33,079 nt of DNA from Nocardia takedensis NBRC 100417. GTDB lineage: Bacteria; Actinomycetota; Actinomycetes; Mycobacteriales; Mycobacteriaceae. The translations under genes were made by a program, and so were the position numbers. Below are positions 6,781 through 17,076 of the stretch, one piece after another. Numbering within the stretch: position 1 is the first letter of the stretch; the number at the start of each line of letters is the position of its first letter. The stretch is from assembly GCF_000308695.1 (NCBI RefSeq), contig NZ_BAGG01000251.1:1-33079 (forward strand), in the 5' to 3' direction. Under the pieces are notes generated by a model. It was not told the origin of the DNA. It did not search any database and saw nothing but the letters and a program-made list of their open reading frames with translations.

Positions 6781-7788
6781 TCAGTGCGGTTCCCCGGAGA
6801 CGGCGAAGCGCCGGCGGGTCCGGCCATCCCAGACCCCGGCCGTCAACGCCTCGTCGTATTCGCGTCGCAGGCGCGCCACCACCTCGGCCACCGCGTCGAC
6901 CTGCTTCACCGCGCCGACGCCCTGACCCGCGCCCCAGATGTCGCGCCACGCCTTGGCCCCCATATTGCCGCCGGAACCGAAATTCATGGCGGAGGGATCG
7001 GATTCGGGCAGGGCGGCCGGGTCGAGACCGGCGGCGGTGATGCTGCCGTGCAGGTAGTTGCCGTGCACGCCGGTGAACAGGTTCGAATACACGATGTCCG
7101 CGGCCGTACTCTCCACCAGCATCCGCTTGTAGCCGTCGTCGGCGTTGGCCTCGTGGGTCGCGATGAACGCCGACCCGATGTAGGCCAGATCGGCGCCCGC
7201 GGCCTGCGCGGCCAGGATCGACCGGCCGTGCGCCACCGCCCCCGAGAGCAGCAGCGGACCGTCGAACCACTCGCGGATCTCCTGCACCAGCGCGAACGGC
7301 GAGGTCGTCCCCGCGTGTCCGCCCGCGCCCGCCGCGACCGCGATCACGCCGTCGGCGCCCTTGGCGATCGCCTTGCGGGCCTGCGCGTCGCTGATCACGT
7401 CGTGCAGCACGATGCCGCCGTAGGAATGCACCGCCTCGTTGACCTCCGGACGCGCGCCCAGGGAGGTGATCACGATCGGCACCTCGAACTCCACGCAGGC
7501 CCGCAGATCCGCCTCGAGGCGGTCGTTGGATCGGTGCACGATCTGGTTGACCGCGAACGGCGCGGTCGGCGACTCCGGGTGCTCGGCGGCGTGGCGGGCC
7601 AGATCCTCGGTCAGCTCGGTCAGCCATTCCCGCAGCAGCGCGGCCGGTCTGGCGTTGAGCGCCGGGAACGAGCCGATCACCCCGGCCTTGCACTGGGCGG
7701 CCACCAGACGTGGGTCGGAGATGATGAACAGCGGGGAAGCCACCACCGGCAGGGCGAGCGGGCCGGACAGGGCGGGAGGCAGGGTCAT
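6781..7788 (-). CDS. Nitronate monooxygenase-like FMN oxidoreductase
   Basis: A 335-aa TIM-barrel flavoprotein of the nitronate monooxygenase/2-nitropropane dioxygenase family, which oxidises nitronates or acts as an NAD(P)H:quinone reductase. Family features in order: an N-terminal LALPVVASPLFIISDP segment, GVIGSFPALNAR, IVITSLGARPEV, ADGVIAVAAGAGGHAGT with the FMN phosphate-binding glycines, LLLSGAVAHGRSILAAQAAGADLAYIGSAFIAT, and a C-terminal AGQGVGAVK motif. ATG at 7788 was chosen because AAGGAA lies at the right distance upstream and the sequence then starts with the family pattern; an ATG 27 bases earlier lacks this. It is convergent with the sulfatase gene with a 10-base gap. The substrate is unproven. 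Confidence 0.88.
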   Translation of the reverse strand: MTLPPALSGPLALPVVASPLFIISDPRLVAAQCKAGVIGSFPALNARPAALLREWLTELTEDLARHAAEHPESPTAPFAVNQIVHRSNDRLEADLRACVEFEVPIVITSLGARPEVNEAVHSYGGIVLHDVISDAQARKAIAKGADGVIAVAAGAGGHAGTTSPFALVQEIREWFDGPLLLSGAVAHGRSILAAQAAGADLAYIGSAFIATHEANADDGYKRMLVESTAADIVYSNLFTGVHGNYLHGSITAAGLDPAALPESDPSAMNFGSGGNMGAKAWRDIWGAGQGVGAVKQVDAVAEVVARLRREYDEALTAGVWDGRTRRRFAVSGEPH

Positions 7789-7965
7789 CGTCAACTTCCT
7801 TCTCGAACGTCCCACCCAGGGTAAGGGGGCCGCGCAGTGCGCTCACCAGCACATTCCCGGTACGGAGTCGTTCCCGTTGCATGCCGGGGCGGGCGCTGGG
7901 TATCCGCCCGCCGTGCCGAACCGCCAATGCGGGCACCGGGATTCGTAGCGGCGCCGAGGGGGGCC

Positions 7966-7982
7966 GATACCCTTCGAGTATC
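7966..7982 (+). promoter_or_regulatory. Short inverted repeat in the putative promoter of the 657-aa protein gene
   Basis: GATAC (7966-7970) and GTATC (7978-7982) form a perfect 5-bp inverted repeat around CCTTCGA, ending 20 bases before the ATG at 8003. TACCCT at 7968-7973 fits a TANNNT minus-10 box, so a protein bound here would cover the promoter. The arms are short and this may be chance. Confidence 0.25.
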
Positions 7983-8002
7983 CGAACAGGAGGGACCCAC
8001 CG

Positions 8003-9976
8003 ATGCTGATCGTCACCGTCGACCCGGATCTGCCGCCCAGCGCGGCGGACGTGGTGTCGTGGATGGGTAGCTGGATCGACAACTACGCCATCCCCGGCGT
8101 CGCTGTCGCCGGCTTCCGACCCACGCCGGGACCGACCACCGCCTTCGCGGTGCTCACCCCGGAAGCGGCGGCGGTGATCGAAGTGGCGGGCGTGCGCCCC
8201 GAGATCGCCGGCGGCGTCATCACCGTCGAATCGCCCGAACCGTGGCGGCACGACCACTTCGACGGCGACCCGCTCGGCGCCGACGGCGTCGATCCCACCC
8301 ACCAGGTGCGCGAAGGTCTCGCCGCCCTCGAACCCCTGATCGAGCGGCACAACCCTGGGCAGGGCACCGCCTCCGGCGTCGTGCTGCTCGTCCCGCCGCG
8401 CGGATCGACGGTCCGCCTCGATGTGGTCACCGCACCGCCCGGCTGTGACGTCGTCATCGGCCACGACGGCCTGCGCCTTTGGCTGCACCGTGCCACCCGC
8501 CGCCGCGAGCCGATCTGGACCGCCGAGCGGGTCCACGCCCTGCTCACCGACCTGAACCTCGGCGCGCAGGTGACCGTCGCGCAACTGCTCGACCAGGGGT
8601 TCGCCGCGGAAGCCGACTCCGGAGCGCGGCCCCCGTCCGACCCCGCCGCGTTGCCCGTCGCGGGTGTCGGCGCTCCTTCGCCCGGTGGCGCGTTCGCCGC
8701 GGGGGGTGGTGCGCCGCCGCCGGGTGCGGGGGTGCCCCCGCCACCCGGACCCGGAGCGCCGCCGACCGCAGGCCCGGGCATACCGCCGCCACCGGGGCCC
8801 GGCGGTGCGCCGGGGTACGGTTCCGGCGTTCCCGGCACCGGCGCACCGGAATTCGTTCCCGCGGCGGGCACCGCAGGCCCGGGGAGCGTGTCCGGTTCGG
8901 CAAATCCGCCCGGCCCTGGCGGTGGTCCTGGTGATGCGCAGGATTCCGGCGGTGCCCAGCGGGTTGGTGACGTGCGGAGTTCCGGTGACATGCCAGGTCG
9001 CGGCGGTGCGCCCGGATCGGGTGACGCTGCTGATCCGGGGGGAGCGTCCGGTCCGGGAGGCGTGACAGGTTCGGGTGGCGTGACGAATCCGGGTGGAGCG
9101 CCTGCTCCGGGGACTGCGCCTGGAACCGCGCCCGGCTCGCCCGCACCTCGGGAGCAGGGCGTGCCCGGGGAAGCGCCCGCGGTCGTGCCGGTGTCGTATT
9201 CCGGCACCGGAGGTTCGGCGGGCGAGGCAGGCGCGCAGCAGGGTTCCGCCGAATCCGGTTCGGCCGCTGCGTCGGGACAAGGCGACGCGGCGGCGTCCGG
9301 TCAACCGGGCGGGCCGGTTCCGGCCGGCACACCCCTCTCGGGTGCGGGTGCGGGTGCGGGTGCGGGTGCGGGTGCGCCACCTCTGCCTGCCGCGTCCGGT
9401 GCGCAGCCTCCGCCCGGCCCAGGCGCGCCGCCTCCGCCCGGGGCCGCGGGTGCTCCGCCTCCGGCGACCTCCGATCCCGGCGCGGATCGACCCGTAGCGG
9501 CTCCGGGAACCGTCCCGAATCCCGCCGCGGCTCCCGACCGCCTCCGTCCGGTGCCGCCGCCGCGCGGCAACGCCCCGCGCACGGTGCCGCCGCCGGTCTC
9601 GCAGGATTCGGCGGAAGCCCATGTCGCTCCGGGCGAACTGCCGGGGGCCGAGCCGGACCGTCCGAGCCGTTTTCCGCGCATCGCCCTGTTGGTCGCGGCC
9701 GCGGTGGTGCTCGTGGTCGTCGCCGTGATCGGCTTCGGTGTGTGGACGCTGCTCGGCCGGGGTGACGGCGATATCCCGGATCCGCCGGGCGATCAGGTCA
9801 TCGAGACGTCGTTGACGCAAGAGCCCTCGCCCGCACCGCAACCCGAACCGCAACCGGCTCAGGAACCGGCGCCCCCGCCGCAACCCGAGCCCGCGCCGGC
9901 TCCCCGCCCGGAACCGCCTCCGCCGCCTGCCACCACGGCCCCGCGCGGTTGCTTCCCGTTCCAGACGAACTGTTGA
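8003..9976 (+). CDS. Single-pass membrane protein with Gly/Pro-rich region and Cys-ended Pro-rich tail
   Basis: A 657-aa protein that I do not recognise as a family. ATG at 8003 follows a CAGGAGGGA ribosome binding site. Residues 1-205 look like a folded cytoplasmic domain (MLIVTVDPDLPPSAADVV, later SGVVLLVPPRG and a VTAPPGCDVVIGHDGLRLWL segment). Residues about 210-545 are low-complexity Gly/Pro/Ala/Ser with many PPPPG and GG-x-PGSGG units, including six Gly-Ala repeats from a perfect DNA hexamer repeat. Residues 560-584 form one transmembrane helix (IALLVAAAVVLVVVAVIG). The outer tail of about 73 residues is Pro/Glu/Ala-rich and ends GCFPFQTNC, so a short disulfide loop may cap it. There is no signal peptide; topology is predicted N-in, C-out. 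The shape suggests a sensor or surface stalk, but the role is unknown. Confidence 0.75.
   Translation: MLIVTVDPDLPPSAADVVSWMGSWIDNYAIPGVAVAGFRPTPGPTTAFAVLTPEAAAVIEVAGVRPEIAGGVITVESPEPWRHDHFDGDPLGADGVDPTHQVREGLAALEPLIERHNPGQGTASGVVLLVPPRGSTVRLDVVTAPPGCDVVIGHDGLRLWLHRATRRREPIWTAERVHALLTDLNLGAQVTVAQLLDQGFAAEADSGARPPSDPAALPVAGVGAPSPGGAFAAGGGAPPPGAGVPPPPGPGAPPTAGPGIPPPPGPGGAPGYGSGVPGTGAPEFVPAAGTAGPGSVSGSANPPGPGGGPGDAQDSGGAQRVGDVRSSGDMPGRGGAPGSGDAADPGGASGPGGVTGSGGVTNPGGAPAPGTAPGTAPGSPAPREQGVPGEAPAVVPVSYSGTGGSAGEAGAQQGSAESGSAAASGQGDAAASGQPGGPVPAGTPLSGAGAGAGAGAGAPPLPAASGAQPPPGPGAPPPPGAAGAPPPATSDPGADRPVAAPGTVPNPAAAPDRLRPVPPPRGNAPRTVPPPVSQDSAEAHVAPGELPGAEPDRPSRFPRIALLVAAAVVLVVVAVIGFGVWTLLGRGDGDIPDPPGDQVIETSLTQEPSPAPQPEPQPAQEPAPPPQPEPAPAPRPEPPPPPATTAPRGCFPFQTNC
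9341..9376 (+). repeat. Six perfect tandem copies of the hexamer GGTGCG
   Basis: Six uninterrupted GGTGCG units encode six Gly-Ala pairs inside the low-complexity part of the 657-aa protein. The six-base unit keeps the reading frame when copies are gained or lost, so the number of Gly-Ala pairs probably varies between strains. Confidence 0.85.
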
Positions 9977-9981
9977 CCCTC

Positions 9982-10013
9982 GTGGACCGGGCGGCGAGAT
10001 CCGCCCGGTCCAC
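9982..10013. terminator. Bidirectional terminator hairpin
   Basis: GTGGACCGGGCGG (9982-9994) pairs perfectly with CCGCCCGGTCCAC (10001-10013) around the loop CGAGAT, a 13-bp stem. It starts six bases after the stop of the 657-aa gene and lies before the stop of the convergent VOC gene, so it can serve both strands. It lacks a T-tract, as is common in actinobacteria. Confidence 0.75.
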
Positions 10014-10049
10014 CCCGTCATCACAGCGGCGACGGATCGGGCCGTGTGG

Positions 10050-10418
10050 TCACCAGACCAGGCAGAAGGTGTGGCCGACGGGGTCGCGGTAGACGCGGAA
10101 CTTGCCGTCGGTCTCGGCCTGGACGAGTGTCGCGCCGGCCGCGAGCACCTGTTTCTCGGCGGCGTCGACGTCCTCGACGAGGACATCGAGGTGGAATTGC
10201 TGGGAACCGGTGGTGTCCGGGAATCCCGGCGGCCGGTAGTCGGGGGCGATCTGGAAGGCGAAGCGCCGACCGGACGGGTCGGCGAGCACCACCCAATCGG
10301 GGTCGTCGGTGACGATGTCCCCGCCGATCAGCCGACCGTAGAATTCGGCCAGTTTCCGCGGTTCCGGACAGTCCAGCACGACGCTCTGCAAGGTTCCGAT
10401 CCCGTTCTGCGACGCCAT
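10050..10418 (-). CDS. VOC (glyoxalase/bleomycin resistance-like) family protein
   Basis: A 122-aa vicinal-oxygen-chelate fold protein. The two beta-alpha-beta-beta-beta modules are visible: TLQSVVLDCPEPRKLAEFYG (about 9-28) with WVVLADPSGRRFAFQ, then QFHLDVLVEDVDAAEKQVLAAGA (about 74-96) and RVYRDPVGHTFCLV. A His in QFHLDV and the final region could bind metal. GREEN-type naming is not possible: VOC members range from glyoxalases and dioxygenases to resistance proteins, and nothing nearby narrows the role. ATG at 10418 has a strong GGGAGGAGG ribosome binding site. It matches the common actinobacterial small glyoxalase-like subgroup in length. Confidence 0.85.
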   Translation of the reverse strand: MASQNGIGTLQSVVLDCPEPRKLAEFYGRLIGGDIVTDDPDWVVLADPSGRRFAFQIAPDYRPPGFPDTTGSQQFHLDVLVEDVDAAEKQVLAAGATLVQAETDGKFRVYRDPVGHTFCLVW

Positions 10419-10527
10419 CTCGGCCTCCTCCCGTGCGGCGGCCCGCGGATCGCGATTCGACCGGGGCTCGCCGTCGACAACAGATCGGAAACGGCCTACC
10501 CGTCCCCGCCCGTCACGAAACCCCGGT

Positions 10528-12793
<2,266 letters not shown>

Positions 12794-12835
12794 CGCCTCA
12801 CGATAGGCCGGCGGCGCGCCCCGTAGGCTCACGAC

Positions 12836-13756
12836 GTGCTCGAATCCACCCCCACCGCGCTGGGCCGGACGATCGTGCTGACCGCGCCCACCGCGCGCGC
12901 CGAGATCGGGACGGTGGCGGCCGTGCTGCGGTCGTCGACCGTCGCCGACGTCGCGGTGACCGAGTTCGTGCCCGAGACCGGCCCGCCGCCGTTGGGTTGC
13001 GGCATCGTGCTGGCCCCGTGGCCCAACCGCGTCCGCGACGCGCGCTGGACCCTCGACGGGGTCGAGCAGCGTCTCGACATCACCGAACCGGCCCGCGCCA
13101 ACGCCATCCACGGTCTGCTGCGCAACACCGAGTACGTCGTGCGCGACCGCTCGACGGAGTCGGTGACGTTGGCCGCGCTGATCCCGCCGCAGCACGGGTG
13201 GCCCTTCCTGCTCGACACCACGGTCCGGTACACGCTGCGCCCCGACGGACTCGCCGTCACCCACGGCGCGACCAATCACTCCCAGCGTCCCGCACCCTGG
13301 GCGGTCGGGGCGCACCCCTACCTGCGGGTCGGCGATTTCCCGATCGAGGATCTGATTCTCACCGCCCACGCCGGAACCGCCTACGCCGTCGACGACCGCA
13401 AGAACCCGACCGGCGAGCACCCCGTGGACGGCACCCCGAACGACTTGCGCGCCGGCGTCCGCGTCGGCGACCTCGATCTCGACACCGCCTACGGCGCCGT
13501 TCGCCCGGTCGACGGCGTCGCCGCCCGTCTTGCCGCACCCGACGGCTCGACCGTCGACCTGCTGCTGCCCGAGGACTGGGGGCACCTCCAGGTCTTCACC
13601 CCGCGCAACTTCCCGCGCGACGGCGGTGTCGGGCTCGCGGTGGCCGTCGAGCCCATGTCGGCCTCGCCGGACGCGCTGAACTCCGGCGTCGGGTTGCGGT
13701 GGCTCGCGCCGGGGGAGTCGGTCGAGTCGACCTGGGCGCTGCGCTACACGCCCTGA
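12836..13756 (+). CDS. Aldose 1-epimerase family protein (mutarotase-like)
   Basis: A 306-aa protein of the galactose mutarotase superfamily, which interconverts alpha and beta anomers of sugars such as galactose. Family features: APWPNRVRDARW (about 60-71) with the substrate-binding Asn-Arg, NAIHGLLRNTEYVV with the catalytic-type His near 90, WAVGAHPYLRVG with the second His near 160, LDLDTAYG, and a C-terminal VAVEPMSASPDALNSG with the conserved Glu. GTG at 12836 is the likely start. It is divergent from galT with only 42 bases between the starts, so both share one promoter region and the three genes form a galactose cluster. It belongs to the shorter actinobacterial aldose-epimerase group, so substrate preference is not certain. 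Confidence 0.88.
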   Translation: MLESTPTALGRTIVLTAPTARAEIGTVAAVLRSSTVADVAVTEFVPETGPPPLGCGIVLAPWPNRVRDARWTLDGVEQRLDITEPARANAIHGLLRNTEYVVRDRSTESVTLAALIPPQHGWPFLLDTTVRYTLRPDGLAVTHGATNHSQRPAPWAVGAHPYLRVGDFPIEDLILTAHAGTAYAVDDRKNPTGEHPVDGTPNDLRAGVRVGDLDLDTAYGAVRPVDGVAARLAAPDGSTVDLLLPEDWGHLQVFTPRNFPRDGGVGLAVAVEPMSASPDALNSGVGLRWLAPGESVESTWALRYTP

Positions 13757-13855
13757 CGCGAAGGTGCCCGGTTCTGCCCCGAAGACGTTGCGCGGCAAGC
13801 GGCCGGGGCCGGTCGGGAACCCGGTGGTCGAGTGCCGCCACGGCCTGGTCGACCG

Positions 13856-14428
13856 TCAGGTGCGCAGTCCCGCGACGAGCAGTCCGGCGAGTCGTCGCGC
13901 GTCGTAGCCGGGTCGGCCGCCGCCCGCGCACAGCCCCCCGACCCCGCGCATGAGTTCGTAGGCGTCCTGTCCGGGGCGGATTCGCCCGGATTCGGCCGCG
14001 GCGTCGAGCAAACGGGTGCACACGGGAACCAGGCGGTCCAAGAAGTAGGCGTGCAGGGGATCGAAGCACGGGTCGTCGGATTGCAGGACGCTCGCCAAAC
14101 CCTGTTTGGTGACGACGAAATCGACGAAGTGGTCGATCCACCGGGTCAGTGCGTCGTACGGGGTCGGTTCGCTCTCCAGCAGCGCGGGGCCCGCCGCGGC
14201 GAGGGATTCGACCTGGTGCCGGTAGACGGCGACGATCAGGTCGGCGCGGGTGGGGAAGTGCCGGTAGATCGTCGCGGTGCCGACGCCCGCCCGGTGCGCG
14301 ATGTCGCGCAGGGGCGCGTCGACGCCGGAGTCCACGAACACCGCGGCGGCGGCCTCCAGCAGGGCTTCCTCGTTGCGGCGCGCGTCCGCCCGCCGGGGGC
14401 GCGTGGCTGCGCGCGCGGTGTCGTCCAC
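13856..14428 (-). CDS. TetR family transcriptional repressor
   Basis: A 190-aa one-component regulator. The N-terminal helix-turn-helix is clear: RRNEEALLEAAAAVFVDSG, then LRDIAHRAGVGTATIYRHFP and TRADLIVAVY (about residues 18-70). The C-terminal ligand domain has the form common in actinobacteria (WIDHFVDFVVTKQGLASVL, YDARRLAGLLVAGLRT). GTG at 14428 is chosen because GAGAGG lies six bases upstream and the protein then starts just before the DNA-binding domain; a farther ATG would translate through the operators. Two matching inverted repeats lie between this gene and the divergent hydrolase gene, so it probably represses itself and that hydrolase. The ligand is not known. Confidence 0.9.
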   Translation of the reverse strand: MDDTARAATRPRRADARRNEEALLEAAAAVFVDSGVDAPLRDIAHRAGVGTATIYRHFPTRADLIVAVYRHQVESLAAAGPALLESEPTPYDALTRWIDHFVDFVVTKQGLASVLQSDDPCFDPLHAYFLDRLVPVCTRLLDAAAESGRIRPGQDAYELMRGVGGLCAGGGRPGYDARRLAGLLVAGLRT

Positions 14429-14453
14429 AGGTGGCCTCTCGTCGCGTCGACAA

Positions 14454-14494
14454 ACGGGACAGTGTCCCGTATGGTGAATCGGGACGTCGTCCCG
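14454..14494. promoter_or_regulatory. Two TetR-type operators between divergent genes
   Basis: Two copies of the same inverted repeat: ACGGGAC-AGT-GTCCCGT at 14454-14470 and CGGGAC-GTC-GTCCCG at 14480-14494, centres 25 bases apart. Both share the arms CGGGAC and GTCCCG with a three-base centre. They sit 26 bases before the TetR start and 72 bases before the hydrolase start, the usual place for autoregulation and control of a divergent target. Confidence 0.8.
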
Positions 14495-14565
14495 TTTCAT
14501 TCTCCCATCGTAGATCGCCGGTGGCGGGAGCGCATCGCGCGCCCGCGCCGAGGAAGCGAACACTC

Positions 14566-15483
14566 ATGCCCGCAACGGAATTCGGCACACCGATCGTCTC
14601 GGTGAAGCCCCTCGTCCTGGCCACCCCCGCGCGCGGAACCGACCTGACCGTGCGCGTCTCGGCACCCGTCACCGGCGACGATCTGCCGGTCCTGCTGTTC
14701 TCCCACGGCTACGGTTCGTCCCTGGACGGCTACGGCCCGCTCATCGACCACTGGGCCGCCAACGGCTTCGTCGTGATCCAGCCCACCCACCTCGACTCGC
14801 GCACCCTCGCACTGCCGCCCGAGGACCCGCGCACCCCGCACCTGTGGCGGCATCGCGTGGACGACCTGCGCACCGTCCTCGACCACCTCGACGCGCTGAT
14901 CGCCGCCGTCCCCACCCTCGCGGGCCGCGTCGACCGGAGTCGAATCGCGGTGGCGGGCCACTCTTTCGGTGGTCAGACCGCCGGCGTCCTGCTCGGTCTG
15001 CGCGTCACCGACCCGACCACGGGCGCGGCCGAGGACCTCGCCGACCCGCGCGTCCGCGCCGGCGTCCTGCTCGCGACCGCCGGTCTCGGCGGCGCGAACC
15101 TCACCCCCTTCGCCGTCGAGCATTTCCCTTTCATGAACCCGACTTTCGCGCACCTGAGCACCCCGGCCCTGGTGGTCGCGGGCGACCGCGACGACTCCCC
15201 GCTCACCGTCCGCGGCCCCGACTGGATGACCGACCCCTACACCCTGAGCCCCGGCGACAAGAGCCTGCTCACCCTTTTGGGCGCCGAACACTCACTCGGC
15301 GGCATCCCCGGCTACGAAGCCGCCGAGACCACCGACGAGAACCCCGCCCTGGTCGCCCTCCTGCGCGCCGTCACCACCGCCTACCTCCGCCGAGCCCTCG
15401 ACATCGACGACACGGACTGGCGCGCGATCCGGAAGTCCCTCGCCGAGGACCCCGCACCCCTGGGCCGCCTCGAATCCAAATGA
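14566..15483 (+). CDS. Alpha/beta hydrolase (chlorophyllase/PAF-acetylhydrolase-like)
   Basis: A 305-aa serine hydrolase. VLLFSHGYGSSLDGYGPLIDHWAANGFVVIQPTHLDS (43-78) holds the oxyanion-hole HGYG, AGHSFGGQTAG gives the nucleophile Ser133, TPALVVAGDRDD gives the acid (Asp207 or Asp210), and LLGAEHSLGG gives His242. This layout fits the chlorophyllase-like and platelet-activating-factor-acetylhydrolase-like groups found widely in actinobacteria, which act on small or lipid esters. No signal peptide, so it is cytoplasmic. ATG at 14566 follows GAGGAAG. It is divergent from the TetR gene, with both operators upstream of it, so its expression is probably induced by the ligand or substrate sensed by that repressor. 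Substrate not known. Confidence 0.85.
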   Translation: MPATEFGTPIVSVKPLVLATPARGTDLTVRVSAPVTGDDLPVLLFSHGYGSSLDGYGPLIDHWAANGFVVIQPTHLDSRTLALPPEDPRTPHLWRHRVDDLRTVLDHLDALIAAVPTLAGRVDRSRIAVAGHSFGGQTAGVLLGLRVTDPTTGAAEDLADPRVRAGVLLATAGLGGANLTPFAVEHFPFMNPTFAHLSTPALVVAGDRDDSPLTVRGPDWMTDPYTLSPGDKSLLTLLGAEHSLGGIPGYEAAETTDENPALVALLRAVTTAYLRRALDIDDTDWRAIRKSLAEDPAPLGRLESK

Positions 15484-15640
15484 CATCCGCGCTTCTCGTC
15501 CGGATATGCGAGACCCGCCGTGAAACCCGCGACGAAGAATGTCGGGGCTCGAGGGTCGCCGAGAATATGGGAAAGCGTTCGTGGCAATGATCTCCCTCGG
15601 GCGGATCGGAACGCGGAACGCTTGAATTGTGTTCGCGTGC

Positions 15641-15669
15641 TTGAATATTCCCTCGGCGCGGACTAGCGT
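15641..15669 (+). promoter_or_regulatory. Promoter of the lactate permease remnant
   Basis: TTGAAT (15641-15646) and TAGCGT (15664-15669) are separated by exactly 17 bases, a good fit to a housekeeping promoter (TTGACA and TANNNT). The start of transcription would be near 15676, and the GTG start of the permease remnant is at 15729 behind a GGGGGAGG ribosome binding site. A second TTGAAT lies at 15622-15627. Confidence 0.5.
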
Positions 15670-15728
15670 GGCCGATCGGGCACGGAGACGGGTTCCTCCG
15701 GATTCTTCGAGTCGTCCAGGGGGAGGAT

Positions 15729-16795
15729 GTGACCGCGTTCCTGTCCGCGGCGCCGATTCTGGTCGCGATCGTTCTACTGAGTACCCGCAGACTCGGCGGC
15801 CACGTCATCGCACGCTCGTCGCGGCCACGGTCAGCGGCATCCCGGTCGACCGCGTCGGCGAGGTGTCGGCGCTGCTGTCGTTGCCGGTGTTCGTGCTCTG
15901 CGGCCTTTCCGCGTTGCTGGTCGGCTGCGGACGGCGGATCGCGCCGCGTCTGGTCGACCTCGCGGTGGTGTCGGGCGCGCTCTACGCGGGCGTGGTGGCC
16001 GCCCAGTTCCTCGTCGGCACGGCCCCCGCGGGCGCGCTGGGCAGCCTCGTCGGCATCGCGGCCTCGCTCGCGCTGCTGCGGATCCGACACGGTGGCCTGG
16101 CCCGCCCCGGCCGCAGCCTCGGCGTCCTGCTGTCCCCGTATGCCGTGCTGCTGGCGGGCATCCTGCTCAGCCGGGTCGCACTGTCCTCCGCCGACCTGGG
16201 CGCGGCGGAGACGCTGCTGACCAGTCCGGCGCTGTGGTTGGCGGTGGCGAACCTCTACGCGCTCGTCGCGGTGCTGCCGGGCGAGCATCGCGCGGTGGCC
16301 GCCGCCGCGCTGACCCAGTGGTGGCCGGTCACCGCCACCACCCTGCTGTTCTTCTATCTGGGCACCACGCTGACCGCCTCGGGGATGAGTTCGGCCCTCG
16401 CCGACGCCGCCGCCCACCTCGGGCCGGTGTACCCGCTCGCCGCCCCCTGGATCGGCGCGGTCGGCGGCTTCCTGACCGGATCGAATTCCGGCGGGAACGC
16501 GATGTTCGCGGCGGGCCAGGCCGAGACGGCCGAGAGCATCCACCGCTCGGCCACCGTGATGGTCGCCGTGCAGAACGTGTCCGGTTCGCTGCTGACGATG
16601 GCGTCGCTGCCCCGCGTGGCGCTGGCCGAGAAATTGGCCGAGGCTCCCGAACCCGCGCCGCGGCCTTCGGCGACCGCCGGGCAATCATCGAAGAAGTCGG
16701 CCGACGACCACCGCCCTTCGGTGCTGCGCACCGTTCTCCTGACGGGCTTCCTCGTTCTGACAGTGCTGTCGCTGACGTGTTTCGTGGTGAGCTGA
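15729..16795 (+). pseudogene. L-lactate permease family, pseudogene with large internal deletion and frameshift
   Basis: The LctP/LldP family imports lactate with protons through about 12 helices and about 500-550 residues. GTG at 15729 has a GGGGGAGG ribosome binding site and opens with a normal first helix (FLSAAPILVAIVLLSTRRL). At about 15785-15810 homology jumps to another frame at RTLVAATVSGIPVDRVGE, then ALLSLPVFVLCGL; in family members these residues lie well after residue 150, so roughly 130-150 codons covering several helices are missing. The rest reads well, including the family signature GGFLTGSNSGGNAMFAAGQ, and ends in a last hydrophobic helix (LTGFLVLTVLSLTCFVV). Nothing functional can be made as a full transporter. 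Deletion end points and frame change both speak against a simple sequencing error. Confidence 0.75.
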
Positions 16796-16936
16796 TCGGC
16801 CACGAGAATATCTGGAGGCTGAGTCCGCCCCGAGCGCCACAGCGGTGTTCGTCGGTCGGCGAGGTCACGGCCGGTGTGGTGGCGAACGTCCGATTCGGTG
16901 GTCCCGCAAGGTGATCGGGCCGATCCGGCGTAGCGA

Positions 16937-16978
16937 AAGAAACGGGTGGTTCCGCGGAGGCGGTTCCACCCGTTTCTT
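16937..16978 (+). terminator. Strong hairpin terminator
   Basis: AAGAAACGGGTGG (16937-16949) pairs perfectly over 13 bp with CCACCCGTTTCTT (16966-16978). Inside, after a TT/TT mismatch, CCGC pairs with GCGG around a four-base loop. The right arm ends in a T-rich stretch, as in factor-independent terminators. It lies 142 bases after the permease remnant, in a stretch (16796-17076) with no gene I can support. Confidence 0.75.
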
Positions 16979-17076
16979 CGTGTGCGGGGCTTGTCATCCA
17001 CCGAGAGTTCGGAGCTAGGGTGGGGAAGGGAGTGATGGGCCGGCCGATCGGCGGGGAGAGTCAGGGGAGGAGTGCG

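Noticed and set aside
7876..7903. A SigF-like motif (GTTG then GGGTAT) before the 657-aa gene
   Set aside because: The spacer is 18 bases and the first element is weak. A TANNNT box closer to the start fits better.
6695..10186. Very long minus-strand open frame (over 1,100 codons) across the flavoprotein, 657-aa protein and VOC regions
   Set aside because: Its translation is Arg/Gly-rich without domains and it lies opposite or out of frame with well-supported genes. Such frames arise from GC-rich third positions.
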